DNA of 64,000 nucleotides from Desulfobacterium sp. (GTDB lineage: Bacteria; Desulfobacterota; Desulfobacteria; Desulfobacterales; Desulfobacteraceae). Positions within the stretch are counted from its first letter, which is position 1, and each line of letters begins with the position of its first letter. Below, in pieces: positions 36,372 to 45,618 of this stretch. A model generated the notes under the pieces. It had not been told where the DNA came from. It was given only the letters and a program-made list of their open reading frames with translations, and ran no database searches. The translations under genes were made by a program, and so were the position numbers. The stretch spans positions 62,001 to 126,000 of the forward strand of contig JAQYWC010000011.1 of assembly GCA_030145245.1 (NCBI GenBank), written 5' to 3'.

Positions 36372-37472
36372 ATGAAAATTGCATTTGTAGCTGTTAAAGG
36401 GATTCCCATTGGCGGAGGTATTGAAAAGCTTACTGAGGAGATCGGTACCCGTTTAGTTCAAAAGGGCCATGAGGTTACGGTATATGCCAGCCGGGATTAT
36501 GGAACAACGGATGGTATATATGACGGAATGAAGATAAAGACGGTTTCTTCCGTAAATACCAAGAGCCTTCATAAACTATCCATCTGCTTTAATGCAACCC
36601 TGGATGTTTTAAAGAACAGGGATGCTGATATTGTTCACGTCCATGCCATCGGGCCTTCTTTATTTTCAATATTTCCAAGAATGGTCGGGATTCCGACTGT
36701 GGTTCAGACCCATGGCATTGAATGGCAGAGGGATAAATGGGGATTTGCTGGCAGGACTTTTTTAAAACTGAGCGATTATACGGCTGTTTGTTTTCCCAAT
36801 AAAACAACTGCGGTCTCAAAAGTCCAGAAGGCATATTTTGAAAAAAAGTATGGGTGCAGGGTTGGATATATTCCAACAGGGGTAAATGAAGTTGAATATA
36901 GAAAACCTGATAAGATCCATGAAATGGGGCTTGAGAAAGACAAATATATTTTGTTTGCCGCAAGACTGGTTGCTGAGAAAGGGCCCCATTTTCTGATAGA
37001 AGCTTTTCGGAATATCGATACGGATATGAAACTTGTGGTGGCAGGTGATGCTGCCCATGCTGAAGATTATAAAGCCATGCTGAAAGAAATGGCTGGCAAT
37101 GATGATAGAGTTTTATTCCCCGGGTTTGTAACTGGGCGGCTTTTGGAAGAACTTTTCAGTAATGCCTATGTTTTTTGCCTGCCCTCCACCCTGGAAGGGC
37201 TTCCCATTGCCCTGCTTGAGGCCATGAGTTATGGCAACTGCTGTCTGGCCAGTGATATCCCTGAGAACCTGGAGGCAATAGAAGGGTTTGGCTGTACATT
37301 TAAAAACAGGGATTTTACGGATTTAAGGGAACAACTTGAATACCTGATAGGGAATCCGGAAAAGGTCAGAGAGAAAAAGAAAACCGCAAGGGAACATGTA
37401 TTGAATAATTATTCCTGGGATGCGATTACGGACCAGATGGAAGAATTGTATTTTTCAATAGTCGGGAGATAA
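36372..37472 (+). CDS. glycosyltransferase, GT4 family
   Basis: A 366-residue GT-B glycosyltransferase with N-terminus MKIAFVAVKGIPIGGGIEKL, middle VQTHGIEWQRDKWG (acceptor-side His), and donor half YILFAARLVAEKGPHFLIEA plus EX7E in STLEGLPIALLEAMSYGN. It abuts its neighbours by single-base gaps, in an operon with the radical SAM and exosortase genes. Base composition is closer to the 35-42 kb part than to the AT-rich island. Acceptor and donor sugars are unknown. Confidence 0.93.
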   Translation: MKIAFVAVKGIPIGGGIEKLTEEIGTRLVQKGHEVTVYASRDYGTTDGIYDGMKIKTVSSVNTKSLHKLSICFNATLDVLKNRDADIVHVHAIGPSLFSIFPRMVGIPTVVQTHGIEWQRDKWGFAGRTFLKLSDYTAVCFPNKTTAVSKVQKAYFEKKYGCRVGYIPTGVNEVEYRKPDKIHEMGLEKDKYILFAARLVAEKGPHFLIEAFRNIDTDMKLVVAGDAAHAEDYKAMLKEMAGNDDRVLFPGFVTGRLLEELFSNAYVFCLPSTLEGLPIALLEAMSYGNCCLASDIPENLEAIEGFGCTFKNRDFTDLREQLEYLIGNPEKVREKKKTAREHVLNNYSWDAITDQMEELYFSIVGR

Positions 37473-37473
37473 A

Positions 37474-38520
37474 ATGGAAGCATCAATAATCACAACTTAT
37501 CGCTGTCCAATGCGATGTAAAATGTGTGACATATGGAATAATCCAACTGATCCGGAAAAGGAGATCTCTGCAAAAGATCTGGAAAAGATGCCTGAGGTTA
37601 ATGTCACGAATATTACAGGTGGTGAGCCGCTGATTCGGGAAGATCTGGATGAACTGGTTGAAGTGATTTCCAAAAAGTCTAAACGGGTATGTATATCAAC
37701 AAGTGGGTTTTATACAGACAGGATTTTCAAGCTTTCTGAAAAATTTCCTGATCTTGGTTTCCGTGTCAGCATTGAAGGCCTGTCCCAAAAAAATGATGAA
37801 CTCAGGGGCCGGGACGGAGGTTTTGACAGAGGTCTGAGAACGCTTCTCGGGTTGAGGGAAATGGGACGGAAAGACGTTGGCTTCGGCATTACGGTCTCCA
37901 ATAATAATTCAAAAGACATGCTCTGGTTGTATGAACTATCCAAACAGCTTGGTATGGAGTTTGCCACGGCAGCGTTCCACAATTCATTCTATTTTTGCAA
38001 GGATGATAATGTCATTACCAACAAGGATGAAGTGATTGGTGATTTCAATGAATTGATTGAGCGGCTTTTAAAGGAGAAAAAGCCCAAAAGCTGGTTCAGG
38101 GCATTTTTTAATCTTGGGTTGATCAATTATATTCTGGATGGAAGGCGAATGTTGCCGTGTGAGGCTGGAACGGAGAATTTTTTCATTGATCCCTATGGAG
38201 AAGTTCTGCCCTGCAATGGAATGGATAAAAAATGCTGGTTTAAAAGTTTTGGCAATATTAGGGAAACTGCCAGTTTTGAAGAATTGTGGAACAGTGCAAA
38301 AGCGAGGGACGTAAGGGAACATGTTGCAAAATGCCCTAAGAATTGCTGGATGATCGGGTCTGCTTCACCGGTCATGAAAAAATATATAAAGCATCCCCTG
38401 AAGTGGGTGATTATGAATAAACTCAAAAGCTTGGCAGGGCAGGGTGTCAATATCGATTCTATCCCACATTATGATGTGGGGCAGGATGTGAGACAGGGTG
38501 ATTTAAGAGGGGTGTTATAA
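37474..38520 (+). CDS. radical SAM/SPASM-type protein
   Basis: A 348-residue radical SAM enzyme. The cluster motif CPMRCKMC (Cys11, 15, 18) lies at the very N-terminus, with ITGGEPLIREDL as the SAM-binding GGEP segment. The C-terminal part has Cys in LPCEAGTENFFIDPYGEVLPC and CPKNCW, as in SPASM-type auxiliary clusters. Its stop overlaps the exosortase start by one base, so translation is linked. It may modify a sugar, lipid or the sorted protein; no substrate can be read from the sequence. Confidence 0.88.
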   Translation: MEASIITTYRCPMRCKMCDIWNNPTDPEKEISAKDLEKMPEVNVTNITGGEPLIREDLDELVEVISKKSKRVCISTSGFYTDRIFKLSEKFPDLGFRVSIEGLSQKNDELRGRDGGFDRGLRTLLGLREMGRKDVGFGITVSNNNSKDMLWLYELSKQLGMEFATAAFHNSFYFCKDDNVITNKDEVIGDFNELIERLLKEKKPKSWFRAFFNLGLINYILDGRRMLPCEAGTENFFIDPYGEVLPCNGMDKKCWFKSFGNIRETASFEELWNSAKARDVREHVAKCPKNCWMIGSASPVMKKYIKHPLKWVIMNKLKSLAGQGVNIDSIPHYDVGQDVRQGDLRGVL

Positions 38521-40106
38521 TGATAAAATCATCACGCAGTAATGTCTTTCTGAACCCGGCTTTTCAAGCCCTATGTCTGCTGGTGCTGTTCATTGCTGCT
38601 TATTGGATACCATTCAGTTCTTTATTTCATATCTGGATGACCAGTGATGACTATTCCTATGGGATTCTCATACCATTTATTTCCGCATATTTTATGTGGG
38701 ATAAAAAATCAACGCTCAAAGATTTGACAATCAGTAGTTACTGGCCCGTCTTTCCAGTGCTGCTGTTTTTTGTTCTGCTTTCTATTTATGGCGTGCTTGG
38801 TTCAAGCGGACATATCGCAAAACCGGCATTGCCGATTTTAATCGTTTTATTTACCATATTCTGTTTTGGCAGGGACCTTTTTAAGAGGTTCAGCCTTCCC
38901 CTTTGTTTCCTGGTATTCATGATACCTCTGCCGAATGTACTCGACAGGACCATCGGGGTGTTTTTAAAGAGCATCTCTTCACAATTGGGAGGCACCTTTC
39001 TCCGTGCCTGCGGATATTCGGTGTATGTCAGCGGTAATGTCATTGATCTTGGTGTAACAAAGCTACAGGTGGTCGATGCTTGCAGTGGGCTTAGATTTGT
39101 ATTTCCTCTTTTGGCCCTTGGAGTCGTTTATGCTTATTTCTTTGAGCGGGTATTGTGGAAAAGGATAGCATGTGTGCTTGTGACCATCCCGATTTCCATA
39201 CTGACCAATATATTGAGGATTGGCATCACCGGTCTTCTTACATATAGCTTTGGTTCACAGATGGCAGAGGGCTTTTTTCATGATTTTCAGGGCTTTGTCA
39301 TTTTTATGGTTGCGTTTGTGTTTTTATTTGTTTTTGGAAGGATGTTAAGATTTTTCCCATCCAAGGATGAAAAACCGATTCAAGAAAAATTGACAGATTC
39401 TAAAAAGCGTTTTGAAAATAAGGGCAATATAAGTGCCTTTGTTGTTTCCATTGCCTTACTGGTTGTTGTCGGCGGCTTGACCTTTAATACTAGTGCTTTG
39501 CCTCCGGTTAAGATAAAAGGAGGGATAGCAAGTTTTCCAAGGTCTTTCAATGACTGGAAAGGAAAAGCCCAGGAAGTGGATCCTGAAATAATTGATGCCT
39601 CCGGTGCTGAAGAAGCATTCAGCTGTTCATATTTTAACCGAAAAGATCAGTTGGTCGGTTTGTATATGGGCTACAGGAGTACAGCTTTTCTTGAAAATGT
39701 AAATTTCTTTCACACTCCTACAGTCTGCCTGCCGTCTGCCGGCTGGAAAACTATCAGCAAGTCTAAGCATCTCATTAATGATGTGCCCATGTTTAAAGCT
39801 ATTCCTGTTACTGAAATGGTGGTGGAGTCCATGGGAACAAAACAGCTTGTATATTTCTGGTTTCAAACAAAAACTGAGGTAACCCATGATAAAAACATCA
39901 ATCGTTTCCATCTTGCCCTTCATGCCATAAAAAAAGATAACACCCATGATTTGTTCATCCGGCCTATAACTCCACTTAGAAAAGGTGAATCTGTTGAAGA
40001 TGCAAGGCAGAGAATGGATGGATTTGTAAGGGAAATGACGGGGGAATTGATAACCTTTCTACAGGAAAATCAGTTTGAGCAGAAGTTCTATCCGATAAAA
40101 CAGTAG
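38520..40106 (+). CDS. xrtD: exosortase fused to EpsI domain (XrtD-like)
   Basis: A 528-residue membrane protein. Residues about 15-340 hold the exosortase core of 8-9 membrane segments with the transpeptidase-type triad: Cys188 in VVDACSGLRF, Arg233 in NILRIG and His254 in FFHDFQG. After the last membrane segment (about 310-330) comes a periplasmic EpsI domain (about 345-525; FNDWKGKAQE, GYRSTAFLENVNFFHTP). The fusion is what defines XrtD, the VPLPA-CTERM-type exosortase. It would cut and transfer surface proteins carrying the C-terminal signal, one of which is encoded at 42097. Subtype is by architecture, not by search. Confidence 0.9.
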   Translation: MIKSSRSNVFLNPAFQALCLLVLFIAAYWIPFSSLFHIWMTSDDYSYGILIPFISAYFMWDKKSTLKDLTISSYWPVFPVLLFFVLLSIYGVLGSSGHIAKPALPILIVLFTIFCFGRDLFKRFSLPLCFLVFMIPLPNVLDRTIGVFLKSISSQLGGTFLRACGYSVYVSGNVIDLGVTKLQVVDACSGLRFVFPLLALGVVYAYFFERVLWKRIACVLVTIPISILTNILRIGITGLLTYSFGSQMAEGFFHDFQGFVIFMVAFVFLFVFGRMLRFFPSKDEKPIQEKLTDSKKRFENKGNISAFVVSIALLVVVGGLTFNTSALPPVKIKGGIASFPRSFNDWKGKAQEVDPEIIDASGAEEAFSCSYFNRKDQLVGLYMGYRSTAFLENVNFFHTPTVCLPSAGWKTISKSKHLINDVPMFKAIPVTEMVVESMGTKQLVYFWFQTKTEVTHDKNINRFHLALHAIKKDNTHDLFIRPITPLRKGESVEDARQRMDGFVREMTGELITFLQENQFEQKFYPIKQ

Positions 40107-40175
40107 AGGTTATTCAGCCAAATGTTCGAAAGATGGAACCAATTTTTTCAGACTATTTTCCCCGATAGGTAGAGT

Positions 40176-41822
40176 ATGTATCTTTTTACTGTCTTCATAG
40201 TCGCGTTGCTTCTCACCATCGCCTTGATACCGGTTGTCAAGAGCATGGCCTTTAGGATGAACATCGTGGATGTTCCCAATTCCAGAAAGGTTCATGTTTT
40301 ACCGATGCCCAAGAGCGGTGGTATCTCAATCGCCATTGGAGCGTTGGTGCCCGTGCTTTTGTGGGTGCCGAGGACAGGTTTTTTGAGTGCAGTGCTCCTT
40401 GGATCGGGGATCATTGTGGTTGCCGGGATAATCGATGATATAAAGGAGCTTGGATACAAACCCAAACTTGCAGCCCAGGTGGCAGCGGCCCTGGTTGTGA
40501 TTTTTTACGGCAAGGTTGCCATTGGTTCCCTTGGAAATCTTGCTCCGGCTGGCTTTGTTCTGACAGGGATGCTCTCATTTGGGCTGACTCTGTTTGTCAT
40601 TGTTGGTGTGACCAATGCCATCAATCTTTCCGATGGCCTGGACGGGCTTGCAGGCGGTATCTCCATGCTCAGCTTTGTGGCCATTGCCTTTTTGGCGTAT
40701 CGAAGTGGCAATACCGTGATCTCCATCATGTCTGTTGCTGTGATTGGTGCGATTTTCGGTTTTTTGCGGTTTAACACCCATCCTGCCGTTATCTTCATGG
40801 GGGATGCAGGCAGCCAGCTATTGGGCTTTCTGTCCGTCACCTTTGCTTTGGCACTGACCCAGGCCAACACCCCTTACAGCAGGCTGCTGCCATTGTTGTT
40901 GATCGGGTTTCCCATTCTGGACACCCTGACGGTGATGCTGGAGCGCATTGCAAAGGGCAAATCTCCCTTTGTGGCAGACAAGAATCATTTTCATCACAGG
41001 CTCATGAGTCTTGGGTTGTACCACTCTGAAGCCGTTCTGGTGATCTATATTCTACAGGCGATCTTTATTGCCTTTGCCTTTGTCTTCCGGTTCCATTCGG
41101 AATGGTTGCATCTGCTTTTCTTTGTTGTTTTTGCAGGGATTATTATCGGGGGATTTGCTTTGGCTGCGCTCAAGGGGTGGGAATTCCGGCGGGGCGAGGT
41201 GTTTGATACTGTAATCAAGGGCCGGCTGAGGGTGTTGAAAGAGAAGAAGATCTTTATCAAGATCAGCTTCAACTCTCTGAAGGTGGGGCTTCCTTTGCTT
41301 TTCTTTTTCCAGGTGTTTGTGCCCCAAAAACTGCCCCATTATATTCCTGCTGTGGCCGGTGCACTTATGGTCATGATCATTGGGGTGCGCTATTTTAAAA
41401 AAGAGTACAGGGTGATGGTCCTGAGGATGGCGCTTTACCTTACCATTCCGGTATTGCTCTATTTTAGCGAGATCGAGGCTGCCGACTGGATCCGTCACTC
41501 CTGGGTTGACCTGCTTGAACTGAACAGGGCGGGGTTCCTCATGATCCTCTTTGCCGGGATCGTGACGATAAACCTGACCAGACGTCAGAATGGATTTAAA
41601 ATCACCCCGATGGACCTTCTGGTTTTTATTGTGGTGCTGGTTTTCCCCCATCTGCCTTCAGCCCAATGCCAGAGCATTGAGGTGGGGATGACAGTTGCCA
41701 AGGCTCTGGTGCTTTTTTTCTCCTATGACATCCTCATTGGCGAGCTTCGGGGTGAAAATACCTTTATTGAATTATCGACCCTGGGGACCTTACTGGCGGT
41801 TGTTCTCACAGGAATTCTTTAG
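40176..41822 (+). CDS. undecaprenyl-phosphate sugar-1-phosphate transferase (WecA/MraY type) with long C-terminus
   Basis: A 548-residue multi-pass protein. The first 330 residues are a WecA-like transferase: VDVPNSRKVHVLPMPKSGG, IDDIKELG, TNAINLSDGLDGLAGG, FMGDAGSQLLGF and NHFHHRLMSLG, the Asp and His motifs that bind Mg and the UDP-sugar. The remaining 200 residues add about five more membrane segments, longer than ordinary WecA. It would start the repeat unit by putting a HexNAc-1-phosphate on the lipid carrier. It lies 69 bases after the exosortase. Confidence 0.93.
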   Translation: MYLFTVFIVALLLTIALIPVVKSMAFRMNIVDVPNSRKVHVLPMPKSGGISIAIGALVPVLLWVPRTGFLSAVLLGSGIIVVAGIIDDIKELGYKPKLAAQVAAALVVIFYGKVAIGSLGNLAPAGFVLTGMLSFGLTLFVIVGVTNAINLSDGLDGLAGGISMLSFVAIAFLAYRSGNTVISIMSVAVIGAIFGFLRFNTHPAVIFMGDAGSQLLGFLSVTFALALTQANTPYSRLLPLLLIGFPILDTLTVMLERIAKGKSPFVADKNHFHHRLMSLGLYHSEAVLVIYILQAIFIAFAFVFRFHSEWLHLLFFVVFAGIIIGGFALAALKGWEFRRGEVFDTVIKGRLRVLKEKKIFIKISFNSLKVGLPLLFFFQVFVPQKLPHYIPAVAGALMVMIIGVRYFKKEYRVMVLRMALYLTIPVLLYFSEIEAADWIRHSWVDLLELNRAGFLMILFAGIVTINLTRRQNGFKITPMDLLVFIVVLVFPHLPSAQCQSIEVGMTVAKALVLFFSYDILIGELRGENTFIELSTLGTLLAVVLTGIL

Positions 41823-41977
41823 AAAGACCTTTTCTATTACCTTTTTTGCCAATTTTGAAGCGGTGTGTGTAAAAAAAGTATCAGATATGGTAAATAAATG
41901 TTATAAAATGTCCTTAAATTTTTGGAGGATCGGCCCGAACGTCTTTATAGACGCGTTGTTTTGACAGAATACAGGTT

Positions 41978-41993
41978 TGGCATGTTCTTTGCA
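41978..41993 (+). promoter_or_regulatory. sigma-54 promoter ahead of the sorted surface protein
   Basis: TGGCAT (41978-41983), five bases, TTGCA (41989-41993) match the RpoN -24/-12 consensus in both boxes and in spacing. It stands 103 bases before the VPLPA-type gene. Sigma-54 control through a PrsK/PrsR-type pair is known in several exosortase/PEP-CTERM systems; no prsK/prsR is present in this window. Confidence 0.75.
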
Positions 41994-42096
41994 ATTAATC
42001 CGGGGTTTGCCACAGATTTGATCTGCCTGGTACGAAAAAAATGTGTCTCCTAAAGAGGGGCGCGCTGGATTTACAGCAAAAGAATGGAGTTTTTAG

Positions 42097-42744
42097 ATGA
42101 AAAGAAGTTTAATCCTGTGTTTGTTACTGGTGTTTATAGCGGTGGCTTCCAATGGCGTGTGTGCCACCTACGATAATCTTGTTGAAAACGGTGGTTTTGA
42201 ATCATTTGATGGGTCCGGGCCTGGTTCCTGGTCTGTTTATAAAAAAATCCCCGGATGGACCGCAACAAGTGGGTCCGGTATAGAGGTGGAGAAGAGTGGC
42301 GTTGTGGTTGCCTCCAAGTCCGGAGACTATCATGTTGAACTTGACAGTCACAATAACAGCAGCATGACCCAGAGCGTTACCCTCGGCGAGGGGGATTACG
42401 AGCTGTCGTTTTGGTACCAGCCAAGAACCCCTACGGTGGGAGATAACACCATCGTGTACTCCGTGGCGGGTCTTTTTACCGATTCCATGCTTGATATTCG
42501 TAATTCACAGACCGGTTGGGAGAAGGTGACCCAGGCGTTTTCCGTTGAAACAGCAAAGAATTACGATCTTACATTTGCTGCTGGGGGCCTCAGCAACAGC
42601 CTTGGCGGATTCATTGATGATGTCAGCCTGACAGCTGTTCGCAGCTCCAACCCCACTGCCACTCCGATCCCTTCATCCCTGGGCCTGCTGTTATCGGGCG
42701 TTGCAGGATTTGCGGTTTTGAGGCGAAAGAAAGTTATGAATTAG
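42097..42744 (+). CDS. secreted protein with VPLPA/PEP-CTERM-type sorting signal
   Basis: A 215-residue exported protein: signal peptide (about 1-23, ending VCA), a DUF642-like beta-sandwich body (NLVENGGFES, PGSWSVYKKIPGW, then FIDDVSL near the end), and a C-terminal tripartite signal. That signal is PIPSSLG, a hydrophobic segment LLLSGVAGFAVL, and a basic end RRKK. This tail is what exosortase recognises. It is the only such protein in the window and lies two genes after the exosortase, behind its own sigma-54 promoter and before a strong terminator, so it is the likely dedicated substrate. Confidence 0.88.
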   Translation: MKRSLILCLLLVFIAVASNGVCATYDNLVENGGFESFDGSGPGSWSVYKKIPGWTATSGSGIEVEKSGVVVASKSGDYHVELDSHNNSSMTQSVTLGEGDYELSFWYQPRTPTVGDNTIVYSVAGLFTDSMLDIRNSQTGWEKVTQAFSVETAKNYDLTFAAGGLSNSLGGFIDDVSLTAVRSSNPTATPIPSSLGLLLSGVAGFAVLRRKKVMN

Positions 42745-42774
42745 AGTTTGGTCATAGTCTGGTTTGACCATTGG

Positions 42775-42809
42775 GCGCAGGAAATAGTGATATTTCCTGC
42801 GCTATTTTT
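42775..42809 (+). terminator. intrinsic terminator after the sorted-protein gene
   Basis: A perfect 12-base stem GCGCAGGAAATA / TATTTCCTGCGC with loop GTGA is followed by TATTTTT. It isolates the sorted-protein transcript from the export operon. Confidence 0.9.
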
Positions 42810-42912
42810 ATGTGAAATCCCTGGCTTGCCGCTCTTATTCTTTGCTAAATAATTGACATTTTTGTTATTTGTATTGTAACAATAGAAAATTAAATTCAGG
42901 GAGTTATCATTG

Positions 42913-45015
42913 ATGAGAAAGAGAGCCGGAATCCCAAAGGGTTTTGTGTTGCTTCTGGTTGTGTGCGCGCTTGTTTCCGGATGTGGCACGCCTGAAGAGA
43001 AAAAAGAGGCGTTTTTTACCAAGGGCCAGACCCTGTTTGACGAGGGGGATTATGTCAAGGCCCGGCTGGAGTTTAAGAACGCGGTTCAGATCGATCCCAA
43101 ATTTGCCAAAGCCTATTACATGCTTGGTAAAATAGATCTTCAGTCAAAGGATTTCAAGCAGGCCTACGGATTGATCATGAAAGCGGTGAACCTTGATCCC
43201 AACCTGTGGGACGCACGGATTGATCTGGGGCGGCTGCTCTTTTCCGGCAGGGCGTTTGACCGGGCCCTTGAACAGGCCGAGGCCGTTCTTGTCAGTGATC
43301 CTGACAACGGGGATGCTCTTTTGATCAAGGCGTCGGTGCTTATGGCGCAAAAAGAGCCTGAAAAAGCGCTCACGATCCTGACCGGACTTCTGGACAAGGG
43401 CATGACCAAGCCCGATCTGTTCATGATGCTTGCCTCTGTTTACAACGGCATGGGTGACAGGGAAAAGACAGGTGAGGTGCTGCGGAAGGGGGTTGATAAG
43501 AATCCCGAGGCTGCCGCTCTTCTTCTGACCCTTGCAAGGCTTGATGCCCGACAGGGTAACCTTGCATCGGCGGAAAAAGGGCTGGTAAGGATTGTTGCAC
43601 TTGATCCGGACAATGTCAGGACAAGGATAAATCTGGCTTCGTTTTTCATGGATACAGAGCAGAAAGACAAAGCCCAGAAAACACTTGATGAGATCCTTGA
43701 ACGCTGGCCGCTGGATGAGAAAAAGCGGGGGCTGGTTGCACAGTTCCTGGTTAAAGCAAGGAATTACAACGGGGCTGAAGAGGTCCTGAAAAAGGGGCTG
43801 GAGCTTGTTCCTTCCGGGTTCCTTGCCCCCCAGATGCTTGGCGAGTTCTACGTGCGCCAGGGCCGGTCTGAGGAGTCTCTCAAGATGCTTGAGTCGGCCC
43901 TTGGACTTGAAAAGGATCCTGCCCATCCCGAGATCATCCGGACCAAGATCGCCCTTGCCAAGGTCCATCTTCTCCGGGCCGAGCTCGATAAGGCCGACGT
44001 TTACATTGACGATGTCCTGGCCAATGACTCCGGCAACCTGGACGGACATGCCCTTAAGGGCCGTATCTATCTGTCAAAGCAACTGGGTACCGAGGCTGTG
44101 TCCGAATTCCGGGTGGTGGTGGATGAGCGTCCCGAGGATCTGGCCGGTTATGTCCAGCTTGCCCAGGCCCATCTGATCAACAAGGATAACGACCTTGCCC
44201 TGGACGTCATAAAGCGGGGGCTTGAAGTAAAGCCAGATTCCATTGCCCTGATCAAGGCCACCGTGAAGATCTACCTTATTAAAAAGGATGTTGCCGCAGC
44301 GGAAAAATTCTGCCGGGATCGCCTTGCCAAGTCGCCTGAAGAGGCGTTTACCTGGAACCTTTTGGGCCGGATACTTCTCTCCCAGAAACAGTTCGAGCCC
44401 GCCCTTGAAGCTTTTGAAAGTGCAAGCAAGCTCCAGCCTGGCTGGCCCCTTCCCAACAACAGCATTGCCGGGATTTATCTTATCCAGGGGAAAAAGGCGG
44501 AGGCTGTTGAAAAGTTTAAGTCTGCTCTGAAGGTCAATCCGGGCAATGCCTCTGCATGGCTTACGTTAGGAAACATCTACGAGCAGAGCCGTGAGTATGA
44601 CAAGGCTGTTGCGATCTACAAGGATGCACTCAAGGTCCTGCCCCGGCTCTGGGCCGCGTCAAACAACCTTGCTTTTATCATGACCGAATTCTCCTCAAAA
44701 AAAGAGGAGTTGGAAACCGCCCTGGATTACGCTGAGATGGCGGCAAAGCTCCAGCCGGAGTCCCCTGTGGTACTGGATACCCTGGGCTGGGTCCACTACA
44801 AGCTCGGCGATCTGGACAAGGCCCTGTCCATCATTGAAAAGGCCGTTGACAAGACAACGGATAACAATGCGATCAACTTCCACATGGGGGTACTGCTCCA
44901 TGAAAAGGGAAGGGACAAGGAGGCAAGGGTGATGCTTGAAAAAGCCCTGGCCGGCGATGGGGGCTTTTATGGAAAAGATCAGGCAGAAGCGCTTCTTAAA
45001 ACCATTAAAAAGTAG
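42913..45015 (+). CDS. exosortase-system TPR-repeat lipoprotein (PrsT-like)
   Basis: A 700-residue protein with a lipoprotein signal: a hydrophobic stretch ending in the lipobox LVSGC, then TPEEKKEA. The rest is consecutive tetratricopeptide repeats from FTKGQTLFDEGDYVKARLEF to the end. Size, lipobox and position at the head of the export operon match the PEP-CTERM-system TPR lipoproteins. The ATG at 42913 is preferred over an in-frame TTG at 42910; AGGGAG stands before both. It probably forms a periplasmic scaffold for polysaccharide export. Confidence 0.9.
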   Translation: MRKRAGIPKGFVLLLVVCALVSGCGTPEEKKEAFFTKGQTLFDEGDYVKARLEFKNAVQIDPKFAKAYYMLGKIDLQSKDFKQAYGLIMKAVNLDPNLWDARIDLGRLLFSGRAFDRALEQAEAVLVSDPDNGDALLIKASVLMAQKEPEKALTILTGLLDKGMTKPDLFMMLASVYNGMGDREKTGEVLRKGVDKNPEAAALLLTLARLDARQGNLASAEKGLVRIVALDPDNVRTRINLASFFMDTEQKDKAQKTLDEILERWPLDEKKRGLVAQFLVKARNYNGAEEVLKKGLELVPSGFLAPQMLGEFYVRQGRSEESLKMLESALGLEKDPAHPEIIRTKIALAKVHLLRAELDKADVYIDDVLANDSGNLDGHALKGRIYLSKQLGTEAVSEFRVVVDERPEDLAGYVQLAQAHLINKDNDLALDVIKRGLEVKPDSIALIKATVKIYLIKKDVAAAEKFCRDRLAKSPEEAFTWNLLGRILLSQKQFEPALEAFESASKLQPGWPLPNNSIAGIYLIQGKKAEAVEKFKSALKVNPGNASAWLTLGNIYEQSREYDKAVAIYKDALKVLPRLWAASNNLAFIMTEFSSKKEELETALDYAEMAAKLQPESPVVLDTLGWVHYKLGDLDKALSIIEKAVDKTTDNNAINFHMGVLLHEKGRDKEARVMLEKALAGDGGFYGKDQAEALLKTIKK

Positions 45016-45027
45016 CAGGAGAGTGTT

Positions 45028-45609
45028 ATGAAAAGGATTTTTTTGGTTATCTCTTTTATTGCAGCAGGACTCTGTCTTTTGGTTCAACCGGTAGTTGCGA
45101 CCCCGGGAGGGGATCTTCCCCTGGTCCAGGGATATCAGATCGGAACCGGTGATGTGCTGGATATCTCCGTGTGGAAGGATGTGGCCCTGTCAAAGCAGGT
45201 GACCGTGCTTCCCGACGGAACCATCCACTTCCCCCTGGTTGGGGAGATCAAAGCCCTTGGCATGACCGTTACCGAACTCAAACAGACCCTAGAAAAGAAG
45301 ATCGAGCGCTATGTGCCGGATCCCGTGCTCTCCGTGGGCGTTCTCCAGGTGAACAGCATGCTCGTCTATGTGATCGGCAAGGTCAACAAGCCCGGCCGGT
45401 TTATCTTGAATTCAGACATCAACGTGCTCCAGGCCCTTGCCATGGCAGGTGGGCTCAACCCCTTTGCCAAGGAAAAGCAGGTGAAGATCTTCCGGGAAAC
45501 CAACGGTGCCACGGATCAGTTCAAATTCAACTATGACGAGGTGCAGGAGGGTGAAAAGCTCGAACAGAACATCACCCTCAGGCGTGGTGACATAATCGTT
45601 GTTCCCTAG
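45028..45609 (+). CDS. polysaccharide export protein (Wza-like)
   Basis: A 193-residue protein with a signal peptide (about 1-26) and a Poly_export domain beginning YQIGTGDVLDISVWKD, followed by DGTIHFPLVGEI, and a SLBB domain (VYVIGKVNKPGRF, then NVLQALAMAGGLNPFA). It is a short version of the Wza family, as typical for exosortase-linked loci. It would form or line the outer-membrane or periplasmic channel with the beta-barrel protein encoded next. Eleven bases separate it from the TPR gene. Confidence 0.93.
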   Translation: MKRIFLVISFIAAGLCLLVQPVVATPGGDLPLVQGYQIGTGDVLDISVWKDVALSKQVTVLPDGTIHFPLVGEIKALGMTVTELKQTLEKKIERYVPDPVLSVGVLQVNSMLVYVIGKVNKPGRFILNSDINVLQALAMAGGLNPFAKEKQVKIFRETNGATDQFKFNYDEVQEGEKLEQNITLRRGDIIVVP

Positions 45610-45618
45610 GAGATTGCT

